55,004 nt of DNA from Candidatus Segatella violae (GCA_002440225.1 DJSH01000054.1:1-55004), one strand, 5' to 3'; counted from the first letter of the stretch, positions 26,078 through 35,947 are shown. Program-made: numbers and translations. Notes: a model not told the origin generated them from the letters alone.

Positions 26078-26267
26078 GAAAATCAGAGAAAAATGAAATT
26101 TTCAACCAACAAGCAATTTTGACCGTCACATGAAGGAAGAGAGCCCAAAAGGATGAGGAGTTTTGCCCAGCTATCTCGGTTGAAAGCCCTCTTACCGCTG
26201 AACAAAAGTGCCCGTCGCCTCGGGCAGAATTGGGCAAAGATAGAGAATGACTTTTTGCTGTACAGAC

Positions 26268-26306
26268 AAAAAAAGATGCACCCCTCAATGAAGAGGAATG
26301 CATCTT
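26268..26306 (-). terminator. Terminator of the TonB receptor gene
   Basis: On the - strand, AAGATGCATTCCTCTT pairs through a short loop with its partner ending TGCATCTT, followed by T7. It lies 70 bases after the receptor stop codon. Confidence 0.75.
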
Positions 26307-26376
26307 AAAAACTTATTTATAACATGATATTTAAATGTCTAACTAATTCTATCCTAGCCTATAAGTCTCAAATCCA

Positions 26377-29300
26377 TTAGTTGAAGATGTAACGGATAGA
26401 GAACTGGATAGAATAGGTGGAGTTGAAACTTGTCAAGTTGCTGTATGTCTTGTTCAAGATCTCCTTACCATTCTTCTGGAAATTGAAATGAGCAGGAGTT
26501 ACAACACCTGTTTTTTTATTCTCGCTTTCAGCAGTCCACTTCAAGGCAGAAGTCTTATTGACTGTCTTGTAGAGACCCCAGCTGCTATTAAGCAAATTGG
26601 CAAGGTTCTTGATATCTACGCCAAACTGGAGGGTATTTTTCTGACCACCTACGTTGAGATAGAAGTTCTGATTGAACTTGAAATCCAACTGATGATGCCA
26701 AGGCATTACAGCACCACCACGCTCAGCATACTTACCCTTGCGATTTTTGAGGTAAGAATCCTGGTTGATATAGTTCCACAAATCATCACGCTGATCTTTA
26801 GCAGAATATGTAACCTCACCCTTAGAATTTGTAACGTCCATGAAATTCCAACTGTCGAGAGCCTCACGAGACTCTGGCACGTACATCAAGGCATTAGAAC
26901 CATAGTCGTTAACAACGTTGCTACCCAAGGTGTAAGAATAACGTGTGCAGCTATAACCATCAGCATAGCCGATGTTCATACCCTCGTAAATCAAACCAAC
27001 CTCAGAACCGAAGTGCTTAGCATAATCCTTCTTGTAAGAAGCAGAGATAAGCAAACGGTTAGGAGCTACGTAAGTACCATAACCCAACTCCATATCGTTG
27101 TTACCATTGACAGAGTAGCGGTTGTTGTAGTATGCAGAGTTAACCTGGTCGCCAACACCGTCGCTGTAAGAACGTGCGTGAGAGAAGGTATAAGATGCAG
27201 AGAGATTCAAACCGAAGTCAAATCTCTTAGCCAAAGATGCTGTGATGGAATAATAATATGCCTTGTGACCAGCGTTGGTTATCATGTAAGCATACTGCTT
27301 ACCCTCGTTGTCCTTGTCGCCGATAACACCATACGTATAATGGCGGCGAGTGTCACCAGGAGCAAGGTTGATAGTGCTAGTACCATCATAATAATAAGCC
27401 TTGTTGAGAACGATGGCTGGATTGAATTCACGGCTGTAGATGCCCTCCAAAGAGAAATCGATGTCGTAAGGCAACTTCATATCGATAGCCAAAGAACTCT
27501 TCCATGTAGCGTTCATCTTCAAATCCTTGTCGATGATGGTTGGAGCAGAAGGAGCTGGAGCTGTCTCACGTGAGGTAGACAAGCCAAGTTCATTCAGTCT
27601 CTTAACCTGCTCATCACGAGATGTATAGAACTTATCCATAAGGATGCCGTTCTTAACCTCGCTAGTTTTATTATAAAAATAGGTGTACTGACCACAACCT
27701 GCATTACCCACAGCAGAAACAAGCCATACGAAAGGCAAACGACCAACGAAATAACCTGTACCGCCACGGAGAACCAACTTATGGTTGCCGAGAATATCCC
27801 AGTTGAAACCAACACGAGGAGAAACTGTCAATGGAGCATCAGGCAACTGATCGGTAGCATAGCTAACCTGAGAGCCATCGTTCTGTGTGAACTTGAGGGC
27901 TGCGAAAGCGTTATTGTAGTTGTTCTTGAGCTCTGGATAGATAGGCAACTCGAAACGCAAACCACCTGTCAAGCGAAAACGCTCAGAGAAGTTGACCTGA
28001 TCCTGAATGTAAGCAGAGAACTGATTGTATTTCATCTTAGCCTTGAACTGGCTGCTACCATCCATTGGGAAGGTTACGCCATAAGCGGCAGGAGCGCCAC
28101 CAGCCATGAAATCCTCTGGAGAAGAATACACATAATATCCTGCTGAAGCAGCACCGAAGCCATTGGTTGCCTCATTGCTCTCATACTGAACACCAGCAGT
28201 GAAATTCTGAATACCCAAAGACCAAGAAGCCTCATCTGTAACGACGAAAGTCTTCACCTGGCGAAGGTTACCCTCGGTGAATGGATCAGGACCGACACCC
28301 ATATAATAAGCACCATCCTTCAAAATATCCACTGTTGGGAACACACCACCAAGATAGGTACGAGGCTCATCCTGGTAAGAGTAAGTGCCACGGAGAACAT
28401 TGCTTACACTACCCCACTTAGAGTTCCACTCTGCTGCGAAAGAGGTAAAGTTCTTCTCCTGATAGTAGCGAGCACTCTCGAAATAGAGACCAGAGTTGGC
28501 TGTACGACCAGCCTGAGCCTTGCCACTAGAGATACCTAAGCCTTGATTTCCAGGATAAATGAGATAATCCTTGAAAGGTGTTGTAGAGTTGGATGGAGCA
28601 TTGGAATCCTTGTCGTGGCTCTTAGAGAAACGGAAATTTACCTTGTTGTTCTCGTTGATGTTCCAATCCAAGCGAGCCAACACCTTATAAGAAGGTGTAT
28701 CGAGAGAATAACCCTGGTAGCGACCTGGGTTGTATCCGTATGTAGTATTCAAGAAGTTGAGCATGTTGTCCATATCGCTCTGCAATGGACGATGAACTGT
28801 ACCATTGGAAGGGCTCCATGTATCATTCTCGCTCAAACGAGCTGTTCCAGAAGGACCAGCAGAGATGTTGTTCTGATACTCACCGTTAACGAAGAAGAAC
28901 AACTTGTCCTTGATGATAGGACCGCCGATGCTAGCACCCCATGTAGTAGAGTGAGATTGAAGACGATTCAACTCGTAATCATCCACCTTGTTACCCTTCA
29001 AATGAGAGTTTGTGGTGTACATATAAGCTGTACCCTTGAACTGGTTGGTACCACTCTTGGTCACGGCACTGATGGCACCGCCGGTGAAACCGCTCAAACG
29101 TACATCGTATGGAGATGAAGAAACAGAAATCTGATCCAAGGCATCAAGAGAAATTGGGGAACCGTTGCCTGGGAGGTTACCACCAATACCGAAGGCGTTG
29201 TTGAAAGCTGCACCATCGACAGTAACATAACTCTGACGATAGTTACCACCACCTACAGAGAAGCCACTACCTACGTTGGCACCCTGAGGAGTCAACTTCA

Positions 29301-29769
29301 AGAGGTCGTTCATGCTACGAGACACAGTAGGAACTGTCTCAATCTGGTCGGCATTGATGCTTGTTGTAGCACCCGCACGGTCAGTGCGCATATTGTTGTT
29401 GCGAGAAGCTGTCACTACAACGTCCTGCAACATCTCTGCGTCCTCGGAGAGGCTTTCGTTCAGAATGGTGTTCTGACCAAGAGAAAGAGTAATGTTTTTC
29501 TCGGACTTTGTCTTATAACCTACATAAGACACCTCCAAGACATAAGGACCTCCAGGGCGCATACCCTGAATAGAATAACGACCATCAATGTTGGTCACGG
29601 CACGATAGACTGTACCAGAAGGTTGGTGGACAGCCTTAATTGTTGCACCGATGACATCTTCGCCGTTGGCGGTAATCTTACCACTCACGCTGGAAGTTGT
29701 AATCTGTGCCATTGCAGTGGTAACCATAAAGGCCAGCAAAGCAATGAGTAAATGCAATCTTTTCTGCAT
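26377..29769 (-). CDS. Oar-like TonB-dependent receptor with carboxypeptidase-regulatory domain
   Basis: The 1130-residue outer-membrane protein has a signal peptide (LLIALLAFMVTTAMAQ), then a CarboxypepD_reg-like domain (SGKITANGEDVIGATIK to SYVGYKTKSE, about 28-95), a TonB plug (DVVVTASRNNN, then RSMNDLLKLTPQG, about 115-230) and a long beta-barrel ending in the sorting Phe pattern QFSIRYIFN. Such receptors import large or scarce substrates using TonB-ExbBD energy. The Oar-like group often acts on peptides or proteins rather than glycans, and no SusD-like partner is encoded nearby, which argues against a polysaccharide locus. It is monocistronic with a promoter -7 box at 29832-29839. The substrate is unknown. 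Confidence 0.9.
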   Translation of the reverse strand: MQKRLHLLIALLAFMVTTAMAQITTSSVSGKITANGEDVIGATIKAVHQPSGTVYRAVTNIDGRYSIQGMRPGGPYVLEVSYVGYKTKSEKNITLSLGQNTILNESLSEDAEMLQDVVVTASRNNNMRTDRAGATTSINADQIETVPTVSRSMNDLLKLTPQGANVGSGFSVGGGNYRQSYVTVDGAAFNNAFGIGGNLPGNGSPISLDALDQISVSSSPYDVRLSGFTGGAISAVTKSGTNQFKGTAYMYTTNSHLKGNKVDDYELNRLQSHSTTWGASIGGPIIKDKLFFFVNGEYQNNISAGPSGTARLSENDTWSPSNGTVHRPLQSDMDNMLNFLNTTYGYNPGRYQGYSLDTPSYKVLARLDWNINENNKVNFRFSKSHDKDSNAPSNSTTPFKDYLIYPGNQGLGISSGKAQAGRTANSGLYFESARYYQEKNFTSFAAEWNSKWGSVSNVLRGTYSYQDEPRTYLGGVFPTVDILKDGAYYMGVGPDPFTEGNLRQVKTFVVTDEASWSLGIQNFTAGVQYESNEATNGFGAASAGYYVYSSPEDFMAGGAPAAYGVTFPMDGSSQFKAKMKYNQFSAYIQDQVNFSERFRLTGGLRFELPIYPELKNNYNNAFAALKFTQNDGSQVSYATDQLPDAPLTVSPRVGFNWDILGNHKLVLRGGTGYFVGRLPFVWLVSAVGNAGCGQYTYFYNKTSEVKNGILMDKFYTSRDEQVKRLNELGLSTSRETAPAPSAPTIIDKDLKMNATWKSSLAIDMKLPYDIDFSLEGIYSREFNPAIVLNKAYYYDGTSTINLAPGDTRRHYTYGVIGDKDNEGKQYAYMITNAGHKAYYYSITASLAKRFDFGLNLSASYTFSHARSYSDGVGDQVNSAYYNNRYSVNGNNDMELGYGTYVAPNRLLISASYKKDYAKHFGSEVGLIYEGMNIGYADGYSCTRYSYTLGSNVVNDYGSNALMYVPESREALDSWNFMDVTNSKGEVTYSAKDQRDDLWNYINQDSYLKNRKGKYAERGGAVMPWHHQLDFKFNQNFYLNVGGQKNTLQFGVDIKNLANLLNSSWGLYKTVNKTSALKWTAESENKKTGVVTPAHFNFQKNGKEILNKTYSNLTSFNSTYSIQFSIRYIFN

Positions 29770-29831
29770 ACCTTTTAAAAATATTAATTAATAATACCGG
29801 GACTATATCCCTCTCATATTGTTATCGGCTG

Positions 29832-29839
29832 CAAAATTA
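29832..29839 (-). promoter_or_regulatory. TonB receptor promoter -7 box
   Basis: TAATTTTG on the - strand, about 63 bases upstream of the ATG. The -33 element is not clear. Confidence 0.5.
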
Positions 29840-29894
29840 GTGAAAAAATTCGATATAAATGTTACAGCAACGTTAAAAATGATGTTTTTAAACA

Positions 29895-29926
29895 CAAAAA
29901 AAAACTGCGTTAAGCAAATAACGCAG
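29895..29926 (-). terminator. Terminator of the six-gene operon
   Basis: CTGCGTTA (29905-29912) and TAACGCAG (29919-29926) form a perfect 8-bp stem with a six-base loop. On the - strand it is followed by a run of T (29895-29904). It lies about 105 bases after the ABC permease gene. Confidence 0.85.
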
Positions 29927-30031
29927 ATTTTCTACAAATTGTTATTTTATAATTGCTTTTACTAACAATTAGTTTTGCTCTCTTTTTCAAATCCCTCCCA
30001 AGAGAGAGAATGAACACTTTCCACTTTCAAC

Positions 30032-31231
30032 TCATTCCTTGCGTTTCCAAATGTTCATCACCTTTCTACGGATGGCAATGATATTCAGAACGGAGACAAT
30101 CAAGAACAAGCCCAAGCCCAAGCATACGGCTGGCAGCATCGTACCCTCGTCGATGTCTGGGAAGATGGCCTCGATGAAGTCCATGTAATAGCCTCTCACG
30201 AAGAATAGGATGACCCAAGCGATGATGAGCACGACTATATTCAGCGAGATAGTGAGTATCTGGTATGGACGAGACACATCGTTCGGGCTGTAACCTATCA
30301 GGAGCAGGTTCTCCAACTTACTAGAGTTCTTCTGCACCAAGAGGTAGATGCTGAGCATCAGGATGTAGAAACTCAAGATGGAGATAACGAGTCCGATAAT
30401 CATCACCATCGACACCATCATGCGCAAGAAGTAGGTGGTCTTCTCGGCATCGAGCTTGTCGGTCTCCACCTCATAGCCGTTCTGGTCGAGATACTTGGTG
30501 ATGTTCTCGTCGCCAGGATTGCCCACCTCCACTATCAAGCGGTTAGGGTCGCTTTGCTGGCCAGGCGCAAACTCCTGGTTGCTCCAATCCATGAATGCCT
30601 GGGGCACGAGGATGGTGTTCAGACGAGAGGAGAAGCCGATGACCTTGCCCTTGAACTGCTCCTTCTTGCCATTATGCTGGATGAAGATATGAAAGTCGAT
30701 CATGCCCATCAAGCCGTCGCTAATCTTTGGAAGGGAGTGGCTCTGGGCGAAGCCGAAGTTATACATATTAATATAGGTACGCGGGAGGATGATTGGCACC
30801 TCCTGTGAACCTGGGGTATATTTCCAGTCCTTGAGCGGTACATCGACGAAGCCATCTGGCACACTCTCGAAGAAGAGTTCGCTGTTCAATACGTTCACGC
30901 CGTTCACGCCCATCTGGGCATCCACCTTGTATTCGGTGGAGGTGAACTTGCCCACCTTTTTCACGAATTTCTGCTGAGAGACATCATCTATCTCACTGCC
31001 TGTGAAGGTATTGGAGCGACCGCTGATGGTATTGCCCATACCTATTTTCTTACTCATGATGAGATAGTCGGCTTTCATAAAACTGTCTTGCTGGGTGAAG
31101 ACAGGCAGCACGTCCTTGTAAAACTGGAAGCCGAAAAGGACGATGAGCATACCGAAGAGGTTAGCGAAGGCGAAGCCCGCAAACTGAGGTATGCTGATAT
31201 GCTGACGAAGTAATTTCCAAACGAGATTCAT
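30032..31231 (-). CDS. ABC transporter permease (FtsX/MacB/LolC-like)
   Basis: The 399-residue inner-membrane protein has one N-terminal membrane segment (FAFANLFGMLIVLFGF), a large extracytoplasmic domain (about 40-265) and three C-terminal segments (MVSMVMIIGLVISILSFYIL; LNIVVLIIAWVILFFV; VCLGLGLFLIVSVLNIIAI). This is the FtsX-like permease layout of type VII ABC systems, which act on lipoproteins or periplasmic substrates rather than import. It ends with a basic tail (RRKVMNIWKRKE). The ATPase gene is 34 bases upstream and the DUF4836 lipoprotein gene precedes that, so the three probably form one envelope system. The substrate is unknown. Confidence 0.85.
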   Translation of the reverse strand: MNLVWKLLRQHISIPQFAGFAFANLFGMLIVLFGFQFYKDVLPVFTQQDSFMKADYLIMSKKIGMGNTISGRSNTFTGSEIDDVSQQKFVKKVGKFTSTEYKVDAQMGVNGVNVLNSELFFESVPDGFVDVPLKDWKYTPGSQEVPIILPRTYINMYNFGFAQSHSLPKISDGLMGMIDFHIFIQHNGKKEQFKGKVIGFSSRLNTILVPQAFMDWSNQEFAPGQQSDPNRLIVEVGNPGDENITKYLDQNGYEVETDKLDAEKTTYFLRMMVSMVMIIGLVISILSFYILMLSIYLLVQKNSSKLENLLLIGYSPNDVSRPYQILTISLNIVVLIIAWVILFFVRGYYMDFIEAIFPDIDEGTMLPAVCLGLGLFLIVSVLNIIAIRRKVMNIWKRKE

Positions 31232-31265
31232 TACAATGTAAAATTTATAATCTATAATTTCTCAT

Positions 31266-31910
31266 TTATAATTTGAACACGTGCTCGTAATCCAAGTTCA
31301 TGTGCTTGCCGATGCTGGTCACGATGACGCCAGCCCCCTGCTCCTTCGCCTCCTTCATCATGATTTCGCCCATGATGCGGGAGTTGTTGTCGTCGAGGTG
31401 GCTGATAGGCTCATCGGCGAGAATGAAATCGAAAGGCTGGCAGAGCGCACGCATCATCGCCACACGCTGCTGCTGGCCGAACGACATCCGTCCTATCTTG
31501 GCATCCACCTTGTCGGGAATGCCGAGCATGTCGAACCATTGCAATATCTGCTCACGGCTCTTGAAACCAGTTATCTTGTTCTTGATTTCCACATTCTCCA
31601 TAGCTGTGAGCTCGGGGAAGAGGCGGAGTTCCTGAAAGAGGTGGCTGATGTGGCGTTTTCGCATTTCCACCCAGTCGGCTACCTTATAGTTGGCGGTAAC
31701 ATCTTTGTCGAACATCACGCTTCCGCTGTAGTCGTGACGATAACCGAGGATATAGCTGCAGAAAGTGCTCTTTCCGCTACCGCTCTCGGCCTCGATGAGG
31801 TAGAGATGTCCCTTCTCAAAGGCGACATCCTGCTTCCAAATCTCCGAATGCAGGTCGTCGCGCTGGGCGAAAACCTGTGGGAGAACGGAATGAAACTGAA
31901 TCTTTTCCAT
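31266..31910 (-). CDS. ABC transporter ATP-binding protein (LolD/MacB-like)
   Basis: The 214-residue ATPase has Walker A ESGSGKST (42-49), a Q-loop near LFQELRLFPE, the signature MSFGQQQRVAMMRAL (in place of LSGGQ), Walker B FILADEP and the D-loop SHLD. The length fits the LolD group. It overlaps the DUF4836 gene by one base and precedes the permease gene by 34 bases. It would power the FtsX-like permease, and the two together would form a homodimeric exporter or mechanotransmission complex. Confidence 0.9.
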   Translation of the reverse strand: MEKIQFHSVLPQVFAQRDDLHSEIWKQDVAFEKGHLYLIEAESGSGKSTFCSYILGYRHDYSGSVMFDKDVTANYKVADWVEMRKRHISHLFQELRLFPELTAMENVEIKNKITGFKSREQILQWFDMLGIPDKVDAKIGRMSFGQQQRVAMMRALCQPFDFILADEPISHLDDNNSRIMGEIMMKEAKEQGAGVIVTSIGKHMNLDYEHVFKL

Positions 31911-33298
31911 TATTTCAATGTATATACTACTGTATTTAAGTTTCCGAATATAGGGCTCAGCAAACCTGTTACCGCAGAGAGGGCATCGCTGCCAGTATTG
32001 CCAGAGCCTGCGCCATTACCCAAGTTGACCACCATCGCCAGCTTCTGTCCCACGATGAGACGCTGCACCTTGGCAGGGATAGGATGATTGCTTGGCTTCA
32101 CGGCATACTGAGCCAAGAGCTCGTCGCTGCCGCTGTAGAACTGCAAGTTGTCGGTTACGCCAAAATAGAACGAGGTCTTGCCGTCGGTATAGAAATAGGC
32201 GTTCTTGCCCCAATTGGCTATCTTGGCACCGGCAGGGCACGACTGCTTCCAATAGTCGACATCGCCGAGCCACTTGCTGTGCGCCAGCTTGGCACCCATC
32301 ATCATCTTCATGTCGGCATCGGTGAGCGAAGGCATCACTATCGCCATATCGCCGTCCACGCTTCGGATGATGTTGTCCATGTCCACCGCCTGGTTGATGC
32401 CCATCAAGAGCGTCTGAAGACTGCGGTTGCTCTGCATCATCGGCAGGAATTCCTCGCCCTTCACATTCATGAAGATACCAGCCAAGGCATCGGCAGGCAT
32501 CGACTTGACATACTGTCCCTTGATGGGACGATAGGTCTTGGCAGCCTTCTGCAAGGCTGCGTCTATCTCCTTGTTGAACGAGAAAGTCTCGCCCTTGATT
32601 TGCAGGATGCCGTCCTTCACGTTCATCTCGGCGGCGATGACCACCTGCGATGGGTCGGAGTCTTTGGGAGCACCGAGGGTGAAGGGAGCCACAAATTTCT
32701 CAGGCAAGGCCTGTGCCTGAGCCACCATCGCCATCGGCGAACCGATGCTCTCCAAGCGGTCGAACATTGGAGAGGCAGTAATGCCCTCGTCCTCGTCGGC
32801 CTTGAGATACTTCACCATCTGCTGCTGCAACTGCGCCTGGGCATCAGCCACCACAGGACCCATCACGAGGAGAGCCTTGTCGGAGTAACCCAGCAGCCAA
32901 GAATCTTTCAACACGGTGAAATGGAAGCCCTTGCGCTCGGTGACAGGGGTGCAGATGCGCTGCTTGGTAAGAGAAGAGAGCCAATCCTCGACATCACCGT
33001 CGTCGCTCACCTTGGCACAGAGCCCCAGGTTGCCGTCGGCACTCTCGAAGAGGTACATCTTCTCAGAAACATCAATGCCACATTTCGACACGTCGTCGAC
33101 ATGAAGCAGCGACTGCAACATGCCCGTCTTGTCGGCAATGTGGTCATCACCTGCCATCTGCTGCATATCCACAGAGATGATGGCAGTACTTTTCTTAGGA
33201 ATGGCATTGAGATAGTCAGTGCCAGAGCATGCGCTCAGCATTCCCATGAGGAGTGCCACGCACGCAAACATCAAACTCTTACAAATTCTTTTCATCAT
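31910..33298 (-). CDS. DUF4836 family lipoprotein
   Basis: The 462-residue lipoprotein has the lipobox LLMGMLSACSG followed by the DUF4836 opening TDYLNAIPKKSTAIISVDM. The body repeats a pattern of short beta-alpha units with many Met and Ala residues. The family is Bacteroidetes-specific and has no established function. The one-base overlap with the ABC ATPase gene downstream implies coupled translation and a shared role at the envelope, possibly as the substrate-handling lipoprotein. The start could be the first or second of two Met codons. Confidence 0.85.
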   Translation of the reverse strand: MMKRICKSLMFACVALLMGMLSACSGTDYLNAIPKKSTAIISVDMQQMAGDDHIADKTGMLQSLLHVDDVSKCGIDVSEKMYLFESADGNLGLCAKVSDDGDVEDWLSSLTKQRICTPVTERKGFHFTVLKDSWLLGYSDKALLVMGPVVADAQAQLQQQMVKYLKADEDEGITASPMFDRLESIGSPMAMVAQAQALPEKFVAPFTLGAPKDSDPSQVVIAAEMNVKDGILQIKGETFSFNKEIDAALQKAAKTYRPIKGQYVKSMPADALAGIFMNVKGEEFLPMMQSNRSLQTLLMGINQAVDMDNIIRSVDGDMAIVMPSLTDADMKMMMGAKLAHSKWLGDVDYWKQSCPAGAKIANWGKNAYFYTDGKTSFYFGVTDNLQFYSGSDELLAQYAVKPSNHPIPAKVQRLIVGQKLAMVVNLGNGAGSGNTGSDALSAVTGLLSPIFGNLNTVVYTLK

Positions 33299-33299
33299 A

Positions 33300-34031
33300 C
33301 TAACATTTTCTTCGTGCCAGGTTGGCCATCGTCACTGCCACCAAGCCCGCAGTCTCGGTGCGCAATCTACTGGTGCCCAGCGACACACTCTCATATCCGT
33401 TTTCCAGGGCAAGGCGCACCTCGTCGATGGAGAAATCGCCCTCAGGGCCCACCAATACGGTGACGTTGCCATCCACTCCCTCATAAGGCAGCGAAACCTC
33501 GGTGAAGAAGTCTTTCTTCTCCACCTCCTCATAGCAGTGGCAGATGAACTTGCGTCCCTGGCGAGGAGCCGTGACAAACTCCTTGAAGGTAGCGAGGTCG
33601 TTGACCACTGGCTTCCAAGCCTTGTGGCTCTGCTTCACCGCCGACACCACAATCTTCTCGATGCGGTCGGCACGCAACACCTTGCGCTCGGAGAACTTAC
33701 AGTTGAGAAACGAAATCTCGTCGAAGCCTATCTCCGTGCATTTCTCCGCCATCCATTCGATGCGTTCCATCATCTTGGTGGGTGCGATGGCGAGGTGGAT
33801 GCGCCCATTCCAGGCACGTTCCTGTGGCATGGTGTCGAGCACGTCGTAGAGGCAATGCTTGGACGAAGCCATCGATACCTCGGCACGATAGAACACGCCC
33901 TCGCCATCCATCAAGAAGATTTCGTCACCAGCCTTCAGGCGCAGCACACGCAGGGCGTGGGTGGCTTCCTCGGGCGGCAACTCCGTTTGGTTGGCGGCAT
34001 CGGGTACATAGAAATATCTTACTTCTTTCAT
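33300..34031 (-). CDS. rsmE: 16S rRNA (uracil(1498)-N(3))-methyltransferase RsmE
   Basis: RsmE methylates N3 of U1498 in helix 44 of 16S rRNA in the assembled 30S subunit. The 243 residues show an N-terminal PUA-like beta domain (EEATHALRVLRLKAGDEI) and the C-terminal SPOUT knot: VLVGPEGDFSIDEV near 192-206 and SLGTSRLRTETAGLVAV near 216-232, which bind S-adenosylmethionine. The length is normal. The gene lies 16 bases after the bifunctional nuclease gene and one base before the DUF4836 gene, inside the six-gene operon. Confidence 0.95.
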   Translation of the reverse strand: MKEVRYFYVPDAANQTELPPEEATHALRVLRLKAGDEIFLMDGEGVFYRAEVSMASSKHCLYDVLDTMPQERAWNGRIHLAIAPTKMMERIEWMAEKCTEIGFDEISFLNCKFSERKVLRADRIEKIVVSAVKQSHKAWKPVVNDLATFKEFVTAPRQGRKFICHCYEEVEKKDFFTEVSLPYEGVDGNVTVLVGPEGDFSIDEVRLALENGYESVSLGTSRLRTETAGLVAVTMANLARRKC

Positions 34032-34047
34032 TTCGTCTCGTTCTTTT

Positions 34048-34620
34048 TTATTCGTTGTCTAAGATATTATTCTCTTCCTCCCGACGCTTGATTTCGTCGC
34101 GAATCACGGATGCCATCTCATAGTTCTCGTCGCCGATGGCTTGGTCGAGCGCCTTCCTAAGCATAGGCTCAGGCAAGCCGATAATAGGCAGTGCCACCGA
34201 CTGCACCGACTTATTGAAAGGTGTAGAGAAATACTTGAATGCCATGGCGGTGGCCTTCAGTTGAACGCCACTCACCAATGCGAGCAGGATGGCTTGATCC
34301 ACCTCCACTCGAAATCTTTCTTCTCCTGTACTTTTGTCAAAACACAAGTAAGCCTTAAAGCCCTTGTCTTTCTCGGCATCCAAGACGATGAGATTGAGAG
34401 AAAAGCCATCCAGCAACGAGGCTTGACTATACAGAATATCCAAGGCGTTGGTCTTACACGAGTCGAGTTTCTTCTCGTGCTCTTTCAGATTCATCGCCAA
34501 GTCACGGGTGGTGACGATGGAGAGGGCACGGGTTTCATTCTCATCGGTCAGTGTAATGACACAAGCTCCATTACCTTCGGGGATTTCGAATACTCCCTGA
34601 TATTTCAATTCGAACAACAT
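34048..34620 (-). CDS. Bifunctional nuclease (DUF151/BFN) family protein with UVR motif
   Basis: The protein of 190 residues starts at MLFELKYQG (34620). The longer reading to 34683 would run into the upstream gene. The DUF151/BFN domain covers about residues 1-135 (LSIVTTRDLAMNL, DALS-like core LDILYSQASLL). A UVR motif follows near 160-185 (KALDQAIGDENYEMASVIRD), a helical pair also seen in UvrB and UvrC. BFN proteins have been reported as nucleases in plants and bacteria. The cellular role in Bacteroidetes is not known. Confidence 0.87.
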   Translation of the reverse strand: MLFELKYQGVFEIPEGNGACVITLTDENETRALSIVTTRDLAMNLKEHEKKLDSCKTNALDILYSQASLLDGFSLNLIVLDAEKDKGFKAYLCFDKSTGEERFRVEVDQAILLALVSGVQLKATAMAFKYFSTPFNKSVQSVALPIIGLPEPMLRKALDQAIGDENYEMASVIRDEIKRREEENNILDNE

Positions 34621-34636
34621 GATAAATACTCCTTTC

Positions 34637-35947
34637 TTATTTTGATTCTTTATGTTCTTTCTTGGGACGGAAGAGGATGGCAAAAGCGATGCCTACCAAG
34701 AGCGCATAACCTGCGAAGATGAACCAGCAGGTCTGCCAGTCGCCCATCAAATAGCCATTATCCGTCCAGTGGCAATAGTGATTAATCACCATACCCGCCA
34801 AAATAGTACCTATGGATGCACCCAAGCCATTGGTCATCAGCATGAACAATCCCTGGGCAGAGGCTCTCACCTTGACATCGCACTTCTGGTCGACAAAGAG
34901 ACCGCCCGACACATTGAAGAAATCGAACGCCACGCCATAAACGATGCACGAGAGCACGAAGAGGCTCACGCCAGGGAAGGCTGGATTGCCGAGGCCGAAG
35001 AAGCCGAATCGGAGCACCCATGCAAACATGGCGATGAGCATCACCACCTTGATACCATATCGCTTGAGGCAGAATGGAATCAAGAGAATGCACAGGGCCT
35101 CAGCCACTTGAGAGATTGACACGAGGAGCGTGGCATTGTTGGCGGCGAAAGTGCCCACCATAGTTGGGTCGCCCTTAAAACTGGTGATGAAAGGCGTAGC
35201 ATAGCCATTGGTCACCTGGAGCGACATGCCGAGCAAGCAAGAGAAGATGAAGAACATCGCCATCTCGCGACTCTTGAAGAGCTTGAAGGAATCGAATCCC
35301 CAAGTCTCCACCCAACTCTGCGCCTGCTTCTTGACGAGCGGACACTTAGGCAGGGAGAAGCAATAGAGGAAGAGCACGATGCTGAGCAAGCCCGAAACGA
35401 GGAACTGGAAATGGGTGTACTGGAACTTATTGGCGTTCTCGCTCAAAAGGAACGAGAGGGAACCGTTCTCCCAAGTGGCACAGTTCACAATCCACATTGT
35501 GAGGATGAAGCCCACGGTGCCGAACACACGTATAGGCGGGAAATCCTTCACCGTGTCGAGCCCGTTGCTCTTCAGGATGGTGAAAGCCGAAGTGTTGGAA
35601 AGTGCCAGCGTAGGCATGTAGAAAGCCACGCTGAAGGTGTACACGGCGATGAAAAGAGCCTCGTTAGGTGTGGCAGATGCCTCGCCCATGCAGAAGAGAG
35701 CTATCATAGAAGCTCCCGCCAGCAGATGGCAATAGCCGAGAAGGCGCTGTGGCTGGATATACTTGTCGGCCACGATGCCCATCAAGGTAGGCATGAAAAT
35801 AGAAACGAGTCCCTGGATGGTATAAAACCAAGAAATCTCACCACCCATCCCAGCCTTGCCGAGATAGTTTCCCATAGATGTAAGATAGGCTCCCCAGACA
35901 GCAAACTCCAGGAAGTTCATCAATGCTAGGCGTACTTTCAGATTCAT
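34637..35947 (-). CDS. Nucleoside permease, MFS (NupG/XapB family)
   Basis: The 436-residue inner-membrane protein has about 12 membrane segments. The opening LALMNFLEFAVWGAYLTSMG is the signature of NupG/XapB nucleoside-proton symporters, and VADKYIQPQRLLG is the loop 2-3 motif. It would import nucleosides using the proton gradient. I chose the ATG at 35947 because the promoter -7 box at 35985-35992 makes the longer start impossible. It is the first gene of a six-gene operon ending at 30032, with an unusual mixture of functions. Confidence 0.92.
   Translation of the reverse strand: MNLKVRLALMNFLEFAVWGAYLTSMGNYLGKAGMGGEISWFYTIQGLVSIFMPTLMGIVADKYIQPQRLLGYCHLLAGASMIALFCMGEASATPNEALFIAVYTFSVAFYMPTLALSNTSAFTILKSNGLDTVKDFPPIRVFGTVGFILTMWIVNCATWENGSLSFLLSENANKFQYTHFQFLVSGLLSIVLFLYCFSLPKCPLVKKQAQSWVETWGFDSFKLFKSREMAMFFIFSCLLGMSLQVTNGYATPFITSFKGDPTMVGTFAANNATLLVSISQVAEALCILLIPFCLKRYGIKVVMLIAMFAWVLRFGFFGLGNPAFPGVSLFVLSCIVYGVAFDFFNVSGGLFVDQKCDVKVRASAQGLFMLMTNGLGASIGTILAGMVINHYCHWTDNGYLMGDWQTCWFIFAGYALLVGIAFAILFRPKKEHKESK

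Larger units (their letters stand above)
26028..26376. other. Gap of about 350 bp between the toxin-antitoxin locus and the TonB receptor
   Basis: It holds the antitoxin promoter (26046-26077), a second - strand -7 box (TATCTTTG, 26235-26242), a small GCCCG/CGGGC hairpin near 26205-26226 and the terminator of the TonB receptor gene (26268-26306). No coding potential is convincing. The stretch from 26235 to 26080 on the - strand could be a short non-coding transcript or leader. Confidence 0.45.

Noticed and set aside
26028..26303. N-terminal extension of the antitoxin reading frame to 175 codons
   Set aside because: The promoter for the short form lies inside the extension, and the extension translates to Ser/Phe-rich sequence without domain character.
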